From Neorhizobium alkalisoli (GTDB lineage: Bacteria; Pseudomonadota; Alphaproteobacteria; Rhizobiales; Rhizobiaceae): a stretch of 64,000 nucleotides of DNA. The notes beneath the pieces were generated by a model, which saw nothing but the letters and a program-made list of their open reading frames with translations, searched no databases and was not told where the DNA came from. Where the stretch lies: NCBI RefSeq assembly GCF_007829835.1, contig NZ_VIWP01000005.1, positions 372,001 to 436,000 of the forward strand, in the 5' to 3' direction. Position 1 is the stretch's first letter. Each line of letters begins with the position of its first letter. Of the stretch, positions 42,512-51,876 are shown piece after piece. The position numbers and the translations under genes were made by a program.

Positions 42512-45500
42512 ACGGATGCCTCCTTGTCCTTGGGTGCAGTCGAAGGTTCGATATTGACGAGAAACGCCTTGGATTCCGGCGTCTCGATATTGGCGTCACC
42601 GACAAAGGCAGCCAGCGAATTCGGGCCAAAGCCCTTTTTCGCCGAACCGGTAAAGCCCCAGTGCAGGGGAATACCGACGATATGCACCGGCTTGCCATCG
42701 CAGATGAGCGGCCGGATACGTTTCGTCACCAGAGCCTTTGCCTTGACCGAACCACGCTTGGACCAGACACGAACCCAGCCACCGTTCTCGATCTTCTTTT
42801 CCTTCGCCAGCTCTTCCGAGATTTCCACGAAGAATTCCGGCTGAAGCGCCGAGTTCACCCGGTTGTGCTTCGTCCAGTAGTGGAAATGTTCGGTCAGACG
42901 ATACGAGGTCGCCGCATAGGGGAACTCGTCCGACGTACCGAGCTGGTCCGCATCCGTCTTGAACACGCGGGCGACGGGGTTGCCCCGCATCTTGCGGTTA
43001 AAGACGTTTTCGACCGGCGATTCGAAGGGCTCCATATGGGCCGGGAACGGACCGTCACGCATCATGCCGCGAGCGAACAGACGCGAAACGCCTTCCTGGT
43101 TCATGATGAAGGGACCGACATCCTGCGGTTTGGCGTTCGGCGCGATGTCCGGAACGTCATAACCCGACCACTTCGTTCCGTCCCACTCGATGATCTTGCG
43201 GGTCGGATCCCAGGCCTTGCCGTTCAGGTCGGCCGAGGCACGGTTATAGAGCGTGCGACGGTTCAGCGGCCAGGCGAAGGTCCAGCCCAGATAGGCGCCG
43301 GTTTCGTCCGGGTCGTGATTGTCGCGCCGGGCCATGTTGTTGCCCTGCTCGTTGAAGGCGCCGGAATAGATCCAGCAACCGGCCATGGTCGAACCGTCGT
43401 CCCTGAGCTGCGAGAAGTTGACGACCTGCTTGCCGGCGGCAACCTGAACCTTGGTCGGATCGGTCGGGTCCATGAGATCGGTCAGCGCACGGCCATTGAT
43501 CTCCTTGGCCAGCTCTTCCGGCGTCGGTTCGTTCGGATCTGCGTAATCCCACGACATGTTAAGGATCGGATCGGGGAAGGCGCCGCCTTCCTTGCGATAC
43601 AGTTCCCGCATCCGCAGGAAGATCTGCGCGATGATGTACGTGTCGTGCTGTGCCTCGCCCGGAGGCGAGCCACCGGCCCAGTGCCACTGCAGCCAGCGGC
43701 CCGAATTGGTCAGCGAACCCTCTTCCTCCGCAAAGCAGGTCGTGGGCAGCTGGATCACTTCGGTCTGGATCGACTTCGTATCGACGTCGTTGAACTCGCC
43801 GTGGTTTTCCCAGAAGCGCGATGTTTCCGTTTCGAGCGGATCCATCGTCACAAGCCATTTCAGCTTCGAGAGGGAGGCGACGTTCTTGTTGCGGTTCGGG
43901 AAGGCGAGAACCGGGTTGAAGCCCTGGCAGATATAGCCATTGACCTTGCCCTGATGCATCAGCTCGAACATCCGCAGGATGTCATAGGCCGGCACATCGA
44001 GTTTGGGGATGTAGTTGAAGGCCCAGTCATTGTCGGCCCGGGCTGCATCACCCCACATGGCCTTCTGGAAGGAGACCATGAACTTCTTGTAGTTCTGCCA
44101 GTAGCTGGTCTGACCCGGACGAAGCGGCTTGAACAGACGCGTCGACATATAGGTCGTGAAATCGACATCCTTCTCGGTCGGCATCGTCAGATAGCCGGTG
44201 AGAAGATGCGACATCAGACCAAGATCGGTCAGGCCCTGGATGTTCGAGTGGCCGCGAAGGGCGTTCATGCCACCGCCGCGAACCCCGATATTGCCGAGGA
44301 TCAGCTGCAGCATCGCCATGGCGCGGATGTTCTGCGAACCCTTGGAATGCTGGGTCCAGCCGAGCGCATACATCGACGTCATCGTTTTGGTCGGCGACGA
44401 GCATTCCGAGATCATCTCGGCCACCTTCAGGAATTTCTCCTTCGGCGTGCCGCAGACCTGTTCGACAAGTTCCGGCGTATAGGGAGCGAGATGCTCCTTC
44501 AGCAGGTTCCAGACGCAGCGGGGATGCTGAAGCGTCGGGTCGGTTACTGCAAAGCCGTCATCGTCCATGACATAGTCCCAGGTGGACTTGTCGTAGTCAC
44601 GCTTGTTCTCGTCATAGCCGGTGAACAGGCCATCCTTATAGCCGAAACCGTCCTTGACGATGTAGGAAGCGTTGGTGAACGCCTTCATGTATTCCCACTG
44701 CACCTTGCCGTTATCGATGCAGTATTTCATCACGCCGTTGAGGAACGCGATGTCGGATCCCTGGCGGATCGGCGCGTAATAATCCGAAACGGAGGCCGTG
44801 CGAGTATAACGCGGGTCAACGACGATCAGCTTGGCGCCGCGATGGGCCTTCGCTTCCGTCACCCACTTGAAACCACAGGGGTGTGCTTCCGCCGCGTTGC
44901 CGCCCATGACGACGACGAGGTCGGTATTCTTGATGTCGGTCCACGCGTTCGTCATCGAACCACGGCCAAATGTTGGGCCCAAACTGGACACCGTAGGGCC
45001 GTGTCAGACGCGCGCCTGATTATCGAAACCGACTATTCCCAATCCCTTGGCAAACTTGAACGTTGCCCAGGCTGTTTCGTTCGTGGTGGCCGAAGCGGCC
45101 AGCATGCCGGTCGTCGCCCAGCGGTTGACCTGAACGCCCGCGGCGTTCTTGGCGACGAAATTGGCGTCGCGGTCGTCCTTCATCAGGCGGGCGATGCGGT
45201 CGAAAGCCTGATCCCAGGAGATCCGTTCGAACTTGTCCGAACCGGGCTTGCGCAGCATCGGGTATTTCAGACGGGTCGGCGACTTGACGAAGTCTTTGAG
45301 TGCCGCCCCCTTGGGACAGAGCGTCCCGCGGTTTGTGGGATGATCGACGTCGCCTTCGACGTGAACGATTTCGGCTTTATCACCCTTGCGAAGGTCACCC
45401 TTCGAATAGAGGATGATGCCGCAGGCGACGGAACAGTAGGGACAGGTATTGCGGGTTTCGGTCGTGGTGGTCAGCTTGAAAGGTCTGACATGCGCCACTT

Positions 45501-45603
45501 CGGCAGCTTCGGCTTCACCGAAGCCCATCGCACCGAGAGAGGTTGCCGCAACACCTGCACCCGTCAGCTTCAAGAAGCTGCGACGTGACAGGTCCATATT
45601 CAT
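42508..45603 (-). CDS. fdoG: Formate dehydrogenase-N major subunit, selenoprotein (alpha)
   Basis: A 1031-residue molybdopterin (bis-MGD) enzyme oxidising formate in the periplasm. The frame is interrupted by TGA at 45006-45004. Around it the sequence reads NQARV-Sec-HGPTVSSLGPTFGRG, the conserved site where the Mo-ligating selenocysteine sits in FdnG/FdoG, so TGA encodes Sec200. The N-terminus has a Tat signal (LSRRSFLKLTGAG) and a [4Fe-4S] motif (Cys54, Cys57, Cys61, Cys96). A SECIS-like hairpin follows the TGA. The start at ATG 45603 has GGAGACC upstream; a GTG/ATG-type start at 45621 is less likely. Automatic callers will split this gene into pieces ending at 45004 and starting near 44991. 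Confidence 0.97.
44961..45003 (-). promoter_or_regulatory. SECIS element of fdoG
   Basis: Directly after the Sec TGA, CACGGCC (45003-44997) pairs perfectly with GGCCGTG (44967-44961). Between them GTCC and GGGC close an apical loop AGTTT, comparable to the E. coli fdnG/fdhF loop recognised by SelB. The hairpin lies within the coding sequence, as in bacteria generally. Confidence 0.88.
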
Positions 45604-45721
45604 AAAAGCAGGTCTCCGCATTGAAAATCATGCTGAATCCGGACCTTATGCCGCACCCTTTTCGAGCGCAAGTCACGTTTGGTTTTAGTCTTGAAAAAAC
45701 AATAGTTTTCGTCAAAATCTG

Positions 45722-45759
45722 GACGAAATATCTGAACGGATATATCGATATATTTCGTC
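45722..45759. promoter_or_regulatory. Large nested palindrome between fdoG and the molybdate-type transporter
   Basis: GACGAAATAT (45722-45731) and ATATTTCGTC (45750-45759) are perfect 10-base inverted arms. Inside lies a second perfect palindrome ATATATCGATATAT (45740-45753). It stands 26 bases before the transporter start and about 120 bases before fdoG. The ATAT-rich half-sites recall ModE-type operators. Identity of the binder is inferred only. Confidence 0.55.
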
Positions 45760-45785
45760 ATCTTTAGATTAACGGGAAGCGCCCC

Positions 45786-46817
45786 ATGTCTCGACTTCTA
45801 GCCCTGACCATCGCCTTTCTCTTCGCCCTTATTGCCCCCTCTTTCGCACGTCCGTTCACCGATGCCGGTGGCCGCACCGTCGAAATTCCGGACCATGTCA
45901 CGCGTGTGCTGACAGCCGGTCCGCCGGCCTCGGTGCTCGTTTATGTTCTGGCGCCAGACAAGCTGACCGGCTGGGTGCGTGAGCCAAGCGCGCAGGAAAA
46001 GGAATTTCTGATGCCTGCCGTGCGCGATCTTCCGACCTTCGGCCGGCTGACTGGCCAGGGCGGCACCGCCAATATGGAGGCCGTGCTCGCCGCCAAGCCT
46101 GACCTGATCGTCGATGTCGGCACCGTCAATGCCACCTATATCTCGCTGGCCGACAAGGTTCAGGCCCAGACCGGCATTCCCTATGTGCTGATCGACGGCA
46201 GTTTTGCGAAAACGCCTGAAACGCTGCGCCAGGTCGGCGACCTTCTCGGCGTATCGGCCCGCGCCGGTGAGCTTGCCACCTATGCCGAAACCGGCCTCAA
46301 GACGCTGAACGACGGCCTCGCAAAAATCCCGGCTGCCGATCGCCCAAAAGTCTATTACGGCCGCGGCCCGGAAGGTTTGGAAACCGGGCTTGCCGGCTCG
46401 ATCAACCTCGAAATCCTCGAAGCCGTCGGCGCCGCCAATGTCGCAGCCGCCGCCGGCAAGGGCGGCCTCACCAATGTCTCGCTGGAACAGGTGCTCGGCT
46501 GGAACCCCGACATCATCCTCGCCGCCAGCCCGAAATTCGCCGCAACGGCAAAGAGCGATGCAGGCTGGGCCAATATCGCCGCGGTCAAGGCCGGCAAGGT
46601 CTATACCACGCCTTCCCTGCCCTTCGGCTGGTTCGACTCGCCGCCCGGCATCAACCGCCTGCTCGGCGTCAGCTGGCTGGAAGCCCTGCTCTACCCGAAA
46701 GCGTTCAATGTGGACCTGAAGTCAGACACGAAAAGCTTCTTCAAGCTCTTTTATCAGGTCGATCTCAGCGACGCGCAGCTTGACAGCCTCCTGAAGGGTG
46801 CGACACCAAAACCCTGA
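45786..46817 (+). CDS. Periplasmic binding protein of a FecCD-type ABC transporter (probably molybdate/tungstate)
   Basis: A 343-residue cluster A-II (siderophore/vitamin B12/MolA type) binding protein with a signal peptide (about 1-21, ending PSFARP). The domains read TDAGGRTVEIPDHVTRVL, AKPDLIVDVG and SLEQVLGWNPDIILA, with a late FDSPPGINRLLGVSWL. The last is typical of the subgroup next to molybdoenzymes. The divergent molybdenum-dependent formate dehydrogenase and the shared palindrome favour oxyanion rather than iron-siderophore uptake. Substrate is inferred. Confidence 0.8.
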   Translation: MSRLLALTIAFLFALIAPSFARPFTDAGGRTVEIPDHVTRVLTAGPPASVLVYVLAPDKLTGWVREPSAQEKEFLMPAVRDLPTFGRLTGQGGTANMEAVLAAKPDLIVDVGTVNATYISLADKVQAQTGIPYVLIDGSFAKTPETLRQVGDLLGVSARAGELATYAETGLKTLNDGLAKIPAADRPKVYYGRGPEGLETGLAGSINLEILEAVGAANVAAAAGKGGLTNVSLEQVLGWNPDIILAASPKFAATAKSDAGWANIAAVKAGKVYTTPSLPFGWFDSPPGINRLLGVSWLEALLYPKAFNVDLKSDTKSFFKLFYQVDLSDAQLDSLLKGATPKP

Positions 46818-47848
46818 TGCAGGACGAGACAAAAAACGAAAACGGAATTTTCAGGCTGATCGTCCTCGGCACGATCGGCCTGATCGTTCTGGCGTTATTG
46901 TCGATGGCGATCGGCAAATACGCGCTGTCGCCCGCCTCCGTCCTGAATGTCCTGATCTCCGGCCTCACCGGCAATACGGATGGCGTCGACCCGATCCAGC
47001 AGACCGTCATCTGGAACGTCCGCCTGCCGCGTGTTCTGGCCGGCATCCTGATCGGCGCTGCCCTTGCATCCGCCGGAGCCACCTATCAGGGTCTGTTCCG
47101 CAACCCTCTCGTCTCGCCCGACATTCTGGGCGTCTCGGCCGGTGCCAGCCTCGGTGCCGTGCTGGCGATCTTTTTCGACCAGCCGGTCGTGATCATCCAG
47201 ATCTCGAGCTTTTGCGGCGGCCTTCTGGCGGTCGGCGCGGTCTATGCGGTCGGAACGGCGATCCGCGACCGCGATCCGGTGCTGACGCTGGTTCTGGCCG
47301 GTGTCGCGATCGGCGCCGTCGTCGGGGCCGGCATTTCGCTGATCAAGATCCTCGCCGATCCTTATAACCAGCTGCCGGCGATGACCTACTGGCTGCTCGG
47401 CAGCCTGACGGCCGTCACCCGCGCCGATGTCCTCTCCATCCTGCCCGCCACGCTGATCGGCCTTCTACCGCTCATCCTCCTGCGCTGGCGCATGAACGTC
47501 ATGACCCTCGGCGACGAAGAGGCGCAGACGCTCGGCGTCGATACAAGGATCACCCGCGCCGCCCTGATATCAGGCGCCACGCTGATCACCGCCGCCTCCG
47601 TCTCGATCGCCGGCATCGTCGGCTGGATCGGCCTCGTCATTCCACATATCGCCCGCCTTCTGGTCGGGCCGGACTTTCGAAAACTCCTGCCCGCCTCGAT
47701 CCTGCTCGGCGGCGCCTATATGCTGGTCGTCGATACTTTGGCGCGCAGCATTGCCGCGATCGAAATCCCGCTCGGCATTTTGACCGCCGTCGTCGGCGCG
47801 CCCTTTTTCCTCTGGCTTCTCGCCTCCGGCAGAAGGGGATGGTCATGA
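46817..47848 (+). CDS. FecCD-family ABC transporter permease
   Basis: A 343-residue permease with about ten hydrophobic helices and the family's RLPRVLAGILIGAALASAGA, QGLFRNPLVSPDILG and LGVDTRITR motifs. It forms the inner-membrane channel for the binding protein upstream, sharing one base with its stop (TGATG). It overlaps the ATPase gene by four bases (ATGA at 47845). Confidence 0.88.
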   Translation: MQDETKNENGIFRLIVLGTIGLIVLALLSMAIGKYALSPASVLNVLISGLTGNTDGVDPIQQTVIWNVRLPRVLAGILIGAALASAGATYQGLFRNPLVSPDILGVSAGASLGAVLAIFFDQPVVIIQISSFCGGLLAVGAVYAVGTAIRDRDPVLTLVLAGVAIGAVVGAGISLIKILADPYNQLPAMTYWLLGSLTAVTRADVLSILPATLIGLLPLILLRWRMNVMTLGDEEAQTLGVDTRITRAALISGATLITAASVSIAGIVGWIGLVIPHIARLLVGPDFRKLLPASILLGGAYMLVVDTLARSIAAIEIPLGILTAVVGAPFFLWLLASGRRGWS

Positions 47849-48642
47849 CGCTCGAAACCCGCGACCTCGCCTTCGGTTACGGTGCCCGCACGGTCGGCAG
47901 CGGCGTGACGGTTACAATCAAGCAGGGCGAGGTCCTGGCCCTTCTCGGCCCCAACGGCGCCGGCAAGACGACGCTGTTCAAGACCATGCTCGGCCTTCTT
48001 GCGCCCAAGGCCGGCGACATCCTGCTCGACGACAGGCCGCTTTCCGCATTCAGCCGCGCCGAGCGGGCAAAAAACATCGCCTATGTGCCACAGGCGCATG
48101 CTGCACTCTTTCCCTTCACCGTGGCCGACGTCGTGCTGATGGGCCGCGCGGCCCGCCTGACACCTTTCGCAACGCCCTCCCGCAAGGACCGGGACATTGC
48201 CGGCGAGGCGCTTGAACGGCTCGGCATGACGCATCTCGCCACCCGCCCCTATACGGAAATTTCCGGCGGCGAACGGCAGATGGCGCTCATCGCGCGCGCC
48301 TTGGCGCAGGAGCCAAAAATCCTCGTGATGGACGAACCGACCGCGAGCCTCGATTACGGCAACCAGATGCGGGTTCTCACCCAGATCCAGACACTTGCCT
48401 CGGAAGGAATGGCGATCGTGCTCTCGACCCACAATCCCGACCATGTCTTCATGGTCGCCGATCGTGTCGCCCTGCTGCACGAGACGAAACTCGTGGCGCT
48501 CGGAGCGCCGAAGGATGTCTTGACCGCAGAGCGCCTGAAACAGCTTTATGATATCGACGTGGTGATCGGCACGCTGCCGGGCAGCGATATTTTGAGCTGC
48601 TCACCCCGCCTCAACCCTGCCAAAACCTTGCCAGAAACCTGA
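47845..48642 (+). CDS. ABC transporter ATP-binding protein (FecE/MolC type)
   Basis: A 265-residue ATPase with Walker A GPNGAGKTTL, Q-loop YVPQAHAALFPF, signature ISGGERQMALIARAL and Walker B ILVMDEPTASLD. The start at 47845 gives the common ATGA overlap with the permease and suitable spacing from AAGGGG; ATG 47839 is too close to it. It energises the FecCD-type importer. Confidence 0.88.
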   Translation: MTLETRDLAFGYGARTVGSGVTVTIKQGEVLALLGPNGAGKTTLFKTMLGLLAPKAGDILLDDRPLSAFSRAERAKNIAYVPQAHAALFPFTVADVVLMGRAARLTPFATPSRKDRDIAGEALERLGMTHLATRPYTEISGGERQMALIARALAQEPKILVMDEPTASLDYGNQMRVLTQIQTLASEGMAIVLSTHNPDHVFMVADRVALLHETKLVALGAPKDVLTAERLKQLYDIDVVIGTLPGSDILSCSPRLNPAKTLPET

Positions 48643-48654
48643 GAGAGAAACCCG

Positions 48655-49182
48655 ATGGTGCGTGAGAACGAAATCCGCGAAAACGAAGTGTCGGTGACGC
48701 CGCCGGAGCCGACCGATGCGGGCCTGACCTTCATCGGCCGCATCTCCACGCCCTGGACCTTGCGCATGGAAACCCCGCGCCAGGGCCGCCACGACGGCCC
48801 CATCTGCCGCATCGAAATCTATGAGCCCTGGGTACCGGCGCTGAAGGGCGTCGAAGTCTTCGAACGGCTTGAGATCCTCTACTGGCTGGACAAGTCGCGC
48901 CGCGATCTAGTGCTGCAGAGCCCGGCCAGCAATGGCAAAGTGCATGGCACGTTTTCCCTGCGCTCGCCGGTCAGGCCGAACCCGATCGGCACCTCGATCG
49001 TCAAGCTGGAAGGTGTCGAGGGCAATGTTCTGCTCGTCCGCGGCATGGACTGCCTCGACGGCACGCCGCTTCTCGACCTGAAACCGGACCGCACCCTGTT
49101 CAAGCCGATCGCCCCGCCGCAGCCCGGCGATTTCCAGACCGACGAGAACGCCCCGACGGCGCATTATTGCCAGAAGGCCTGA
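48655..49182 (+). CDS. TrmO/TsaA-like tRNA methyltransferase-family protein
   Basis: A 175-residue protein of the TsaA/TrmO family, whose E. coli member methylates N6-threonylcarbamoyladenosine in tRNA using SAM. The family core is seen as FIGRISTPW, RHDGPICRIEIYE, HGTFSLRSPVRPNPIGTSIVKL and LLDLKPDR. It is 12 bases behind the oxyanion ABC genes. I recall such genes near molybdenum/formate dehydrogenase loci in other bacteria, so the local role may be different from tRNA modification. Convergent with the next gene. Confidence 0.82.
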   Translation: MVRENEIRENEVSVTPPEPTDAGLTFIGRISTPWTLRMETPRQGRHDGPICRIEIYEPWVPALKGVEVFERLEILYWLDKSRRDLVLQSPASNGKVHGTFSLRSPVRPNPIGTSIVKLEGVEGNVLLVRGMDCLDGTPLLDLKPDRTLFKPIAPPQPGDFQTDENAPTAHYCQKA

Positions 49183-49188
49183 CTGGAA

Positions 49189-50064
49189 TCAGACGCCGCG
49201 CGCCTTCTCCTGCGCAGCATAATGATCGGCGATCTGTTCGCCGGTCGCGATCCAGACATCGGATTTCTGCTGAACATAGAGCAAAAACTCCCGCAGCAAA
49301 TACCAGCGCATCGGCCGGCCGGAGACCTGCGGGTGCAGGACCAGCGTCGTCACGCCACCCCAGGCATGGGTCGCCTCGAATTCGTCGATCCACATCTGCA
49401 GCACCGCATCGCGGCCGAAAATGGGTCGCGAGCTGGTACGGCTCGTCATGCCGAAATTCCAGTCGTCGAAGGCGAAATTGACCGGGATCTCGACAAGGCC
49501 CGCATGATCCGCCCCGCCGGCATGGCGATAGGGCAGAATGTCATCGCGAAACGAGCTGGAATAACGCATGCCGGATTTTGCCAGATAGCCGAGCAGTTCC
49601 GGAAAATTCTCGCCCGACGGCGCGCGATAACCGATCGGCCGAACACCGAGCACCTTTTGCAGCGCCTCGTAACCGAGATCGATTTCCTCGAAGGCGGCGT
49701 CGAGCTTGTCGCGCTCCGGCAGCTTGTGCAGATAACCGTGATGGCCGATCTCGTGGCCGGCCTTCAGAATGCTTTCGCACTGGGCCGGATGCGCCAGCGC
49801 CGTCCAGCCGGGAATGAAGAAGGTCGCCTTGATCGCCAGCTCATCCATCAGCTGGACGATTTTCGCAATGCCGACGCGGGCGTCGTAACCGCCATGCGAG
49901 GTCGTCACCATGCGATCGACATTGGAGGGATTGTTACCGATCCACGCCGTCTCGGCATCAACGTCGAAACCGACGAAGAGCGCGCTTTTCGCACCGTTCG
50001 GCCAGACCATGTCGGGCGTGGCAGGCGCCGGGTTGAGCGGGCGGGGGACAAGATCGTGGGTCAT
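49189..50064 (-). CDS. Polysaccharide deacetylase / PuuE-allantoinase-like hydrolase
   Basis: A 291-residue NodB-homology hydrolase. Visible motifs are FVGFDVDAETAW, IKATFFIPGWTA, GHEIGHHGYLHK (metal His pair) and GYRAPSGE. The DVDAE and HHGYLH pattern is that of the PuuE-type allantoinase/cyclic imidase subgroup rather than chitin deacetylases. The start at 50064 (MTHDLVPRPLN) is chosen by family similarity. It is downstream of an amino-acid ABC transporter and an ArgH paralogue, so it may act on a small nitrogen compound imported by them. Confidence 0.8.
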   Translation of the reverse strand: MTHDLVPRPLNPAPATPDMVWPNGAKSALFVGFDVDAETAWIGNNPSNVDRMVTTSHGGYDARVGIAKIVQLMDELAIKATFFIPGWTALAHPAQCESILKAGHEIGHHGYLHKLPERDKLDAAFEEIDLGYEALQKVLGVRPIGYRAPSGENFPELLGYLAKSGMRYSSSFRDDILPYRHAGGADHAGLVEIPVNFAFDDWNFGMTSRTSSRPIFGRDAVLQMWIDEFEATHAWGGVTTLVLHPQVSGRPMRWYLLREFLLYVQQKSDVWIATGEQIADHYAAQEKARGV

Positions 50065-50145
50065 CGCACAGACAGTTCCGGCTGATATTCGAAGATGAGA
50101 AGCCGTGCCATGTCCTGAAGAACGATGGCCCGGCTTCTTTGGCAT

Positions 50146-50214
50146 AACGGGATGGTCCGCTGCCGCCCTGCCCCCAACAAGAAAGACGTTACGCAGGCTG
50201 GACGGCATCCCGTT
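50146..50214 (-). other. Structured intergenic RNA between binding-protein and hydrolase genes
   Basis: AACGGGATG (50146-50154) pairs perfectly with CATCCCGTT (50206-50214) across 51 bases. No T-run follows. It may stabilise the 3' end of the upstream binding-protein message or attenuate the hydrolase gene. Confidence 0.35.
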
Positions 50215-50227
50215 CTTGTAAACTGGC

Positions 50228-51061
50228 TTACTTGGCCGGAGCGCCGTTCAGGTAGATGCCTTCGAGTGCAGCATCTTCCAGGCCGTACTTGGCGAAGATC
50301 GCCTTGTATTCGCCGCTTGCCATCAGGGCCTTGAGGGCACCGACATAGGCGTCACGCAGTTCGGTATCCTTCTTGGAGAAGCCGATACCCTGGTAGACGG
50401 CGGTGAACGGCTTGCCGACCGAGTAATAGGCGTCCTTTTCCAGCGCGATCAGGTAGGGAACGGTTTCCGAACCCTGCACGGCGGCATCGACGCGGCCCTG
50501 CTTCAGCTGGGTGCGGGCATCGGCCGAACCTTCGGTGCCGACGACCTTGACGGCCGGCAGGCCCTTGGCTTCGCAGTTGGCGGCGCTCCACTTGGCGGTT
50601 TCATCCGGGAAGGTAGTGCGACGGCTCATGCCGACCGACTTGCCGCACAGATCGGCTTCGGTCTTGATTGCGTCCTTGTGGTTCATCGTCGTGTAGAACT
50701 GGGCGCCCGAGCGCATGTAATCGACGAATTCGAGCGCGTCACGGCGCTTTTCCGTATCGGTCATGCCCGAATGGATGAGATCGACGCGGCCGGTCGTGAC
50801 GGAAGAGACCATCTGTTCGAAGCCGATATCCGACCATTCGACCTTGGTGCCGAGCTGCTTGGCGAGCGCCAGACCGAGATCGATATCGAGGCCCTTCAGC
50901 TCGTTGGTGGCCGGATCCTTGTATTCCATCGGCGGGTAGTTCGGCGTGTTGGCAATAATGATCTTGCCAGCGGTCTTGATGCGCTCCGGCAGGCCTTCGG
51001 CCGAGACGGAGGTGGCGGTGAAGGCAGCAACGGCTGCGATCAGGGCGAGTGCTTTGGTCAT
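50228..51061 (-). CDS. Amino-acid ABC transporter, periplasmic binding protein
   Basis: A 277-residue polar amino acid (PAAT) binding protein with a signal peptide (about 1-22, ending TSVSAEG). The lobes read IIIANTPNYPPMEYKDP, DLGLALAKQLG, VDLIHSGMTDTEKRRDALEFVDYM and GRVDAAVQGSETVPYLI. The ligand is unknown. Last gene of the transporter set, reading left after the ATPase. Confidence 0.88.
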   Translation of the reverse strand: MTKALALIAAVAAFTATSVSAEGLPERIKTAGKIIIANTPNYPPMEYKDPATNELKGLDIDLGLALAKQLGTKVEWSDIGFEQMVSSVTTGRVDLIHSGMTDTEKRRDALEFVDYMRSGAQFYTTMNHKDAIKTEADLCGKSVGMSRRTTFPDETAKWSAANCEAKGLPAVKVVGTEGSADARTQLKQGRVDAAVQGSETVPYLIALEKDAYYSVGKPFTAVYQGIGFSKKDTELRDAYVGALKALMASGEYKAIFAKYGLEDAALEGIYLNGAPAK

Positions 51062-51099
51062 GATATCCCCTATCCTGTTCTTGTTGGGTTTCGAATAAA

Positions 51100-51864
51100 T
51101 CAGCTATGCACGGCGCGGATGAATTCCGCCGTACGCGGGCTTTTGGGTGCGCTCAGCACTTCCGAGGCAGGGCCGGTCTCGACGACCTTGCCCGCTTCCA
51201 TGAAGGTGACCGTGTTGGCGACATTGCGGGCAAAACCGAGCTCGTGGGTCACGACGATCATCGTCATGCCGGAGGCCGCGAGATCCTTCATCACGTCGAG
51301 CACTTCCGAAACCAGCTCGGGGTCAAGCGCCGAGGTCGGCTCATCGAACAGGATCAGGTCCGGCCGCATGCCCATGGCGCGGGCAATCGCCACACGCTGC
51401 TGCTGGCCGCCGGAAAGTTCCACCGGATAATGATTGGCCTTGTCGGCAAGCCCGACACGGGCAAGCAGGGACAGCGCATGCTCACGCGCCTGATCCGCAG
51501 GCTCGCCCAGAACCTGGACCGGGCCTTCCATGATGTTTTCGAGCGCCGTCTTGTGCGGGAAGAGGTTGAAACGCTGGAACACCATGCCGATGCGGCGGCG
51601 CTGGCGCGAAATCTCGGCATCGGAGAGTTCGTGCAGATTGTTACCGTCGCGGCGGTAACCCATCAGCGCGTCATTGACCCAGATGGCGCCGCCATCCATG
51701 CGCTCAAGCAGATTGATGCAGCGCAGGAACGTGCTCTTGCCGGAGCCGGAGGGGCCAATGATGCAGGCGACTTCGCCGCGCGCCACTTCCATGCTGACCT
51801 GATCGAGCGCCTTGAACGGTCCGAAATTTTTGGAAACGTCGATTGCCTTGACGAGAATATCCAT
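51100..51864 (-). CDS. Amino-acid ABC transporter, ATP-binding protein
   Basis: A 254-residue ATPase of the GlnQ/HisP type with Walker A GPSGSGKST, Q-loop FQRFNLFPH, signature LSGGQQQRVAIARAM and Walker B LILFDEPTSALDP. It begins 12 bases after the permease stop. The ribosome site is a modest GGGGCGGGCG. Confidence 0.9.
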   Translation of the reverse strand: MDILVKAIDVSKNFGPFKALDQVSMEVARGEVACIIGPSGSGKSTFLRCINLLERMDGGAIWVNDALMGYRRDGNNLHELSDAEISRQRRRIGMVFQRFNLFPHKTALENIMEGPVQVLGEPADQAREHALSLLARVGLADKANHYPVELSGGQQQRVAIARAMGMRPDLILFDEPTSALDPELVSEVLDVMKDLAASGMTMIVVTHELGFARNVANTVTFMEAGKVVETGPASEVLSAPKSPRTAEFIRAVHS

Positions 51865-51876
51865 ATCGCCCGCCCC

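Noticed and set aside
45004..45006. Frameshift or nonsense mutation in the formate dehydrogenase gene
   Set aside because: The TGA is at the conserved Sec position, the frame continues without shift, a SECIS-like hairpin follows, and selA/selB/selC/selD are present. Sec decoding explains it.
42661..45588. Rightward 975-codon open frame opposite fdoG
   Set aside because: Shadow of the fdoGHI coding strand. No ribosome site, no domain, and the composition is typical of an antisense frame.
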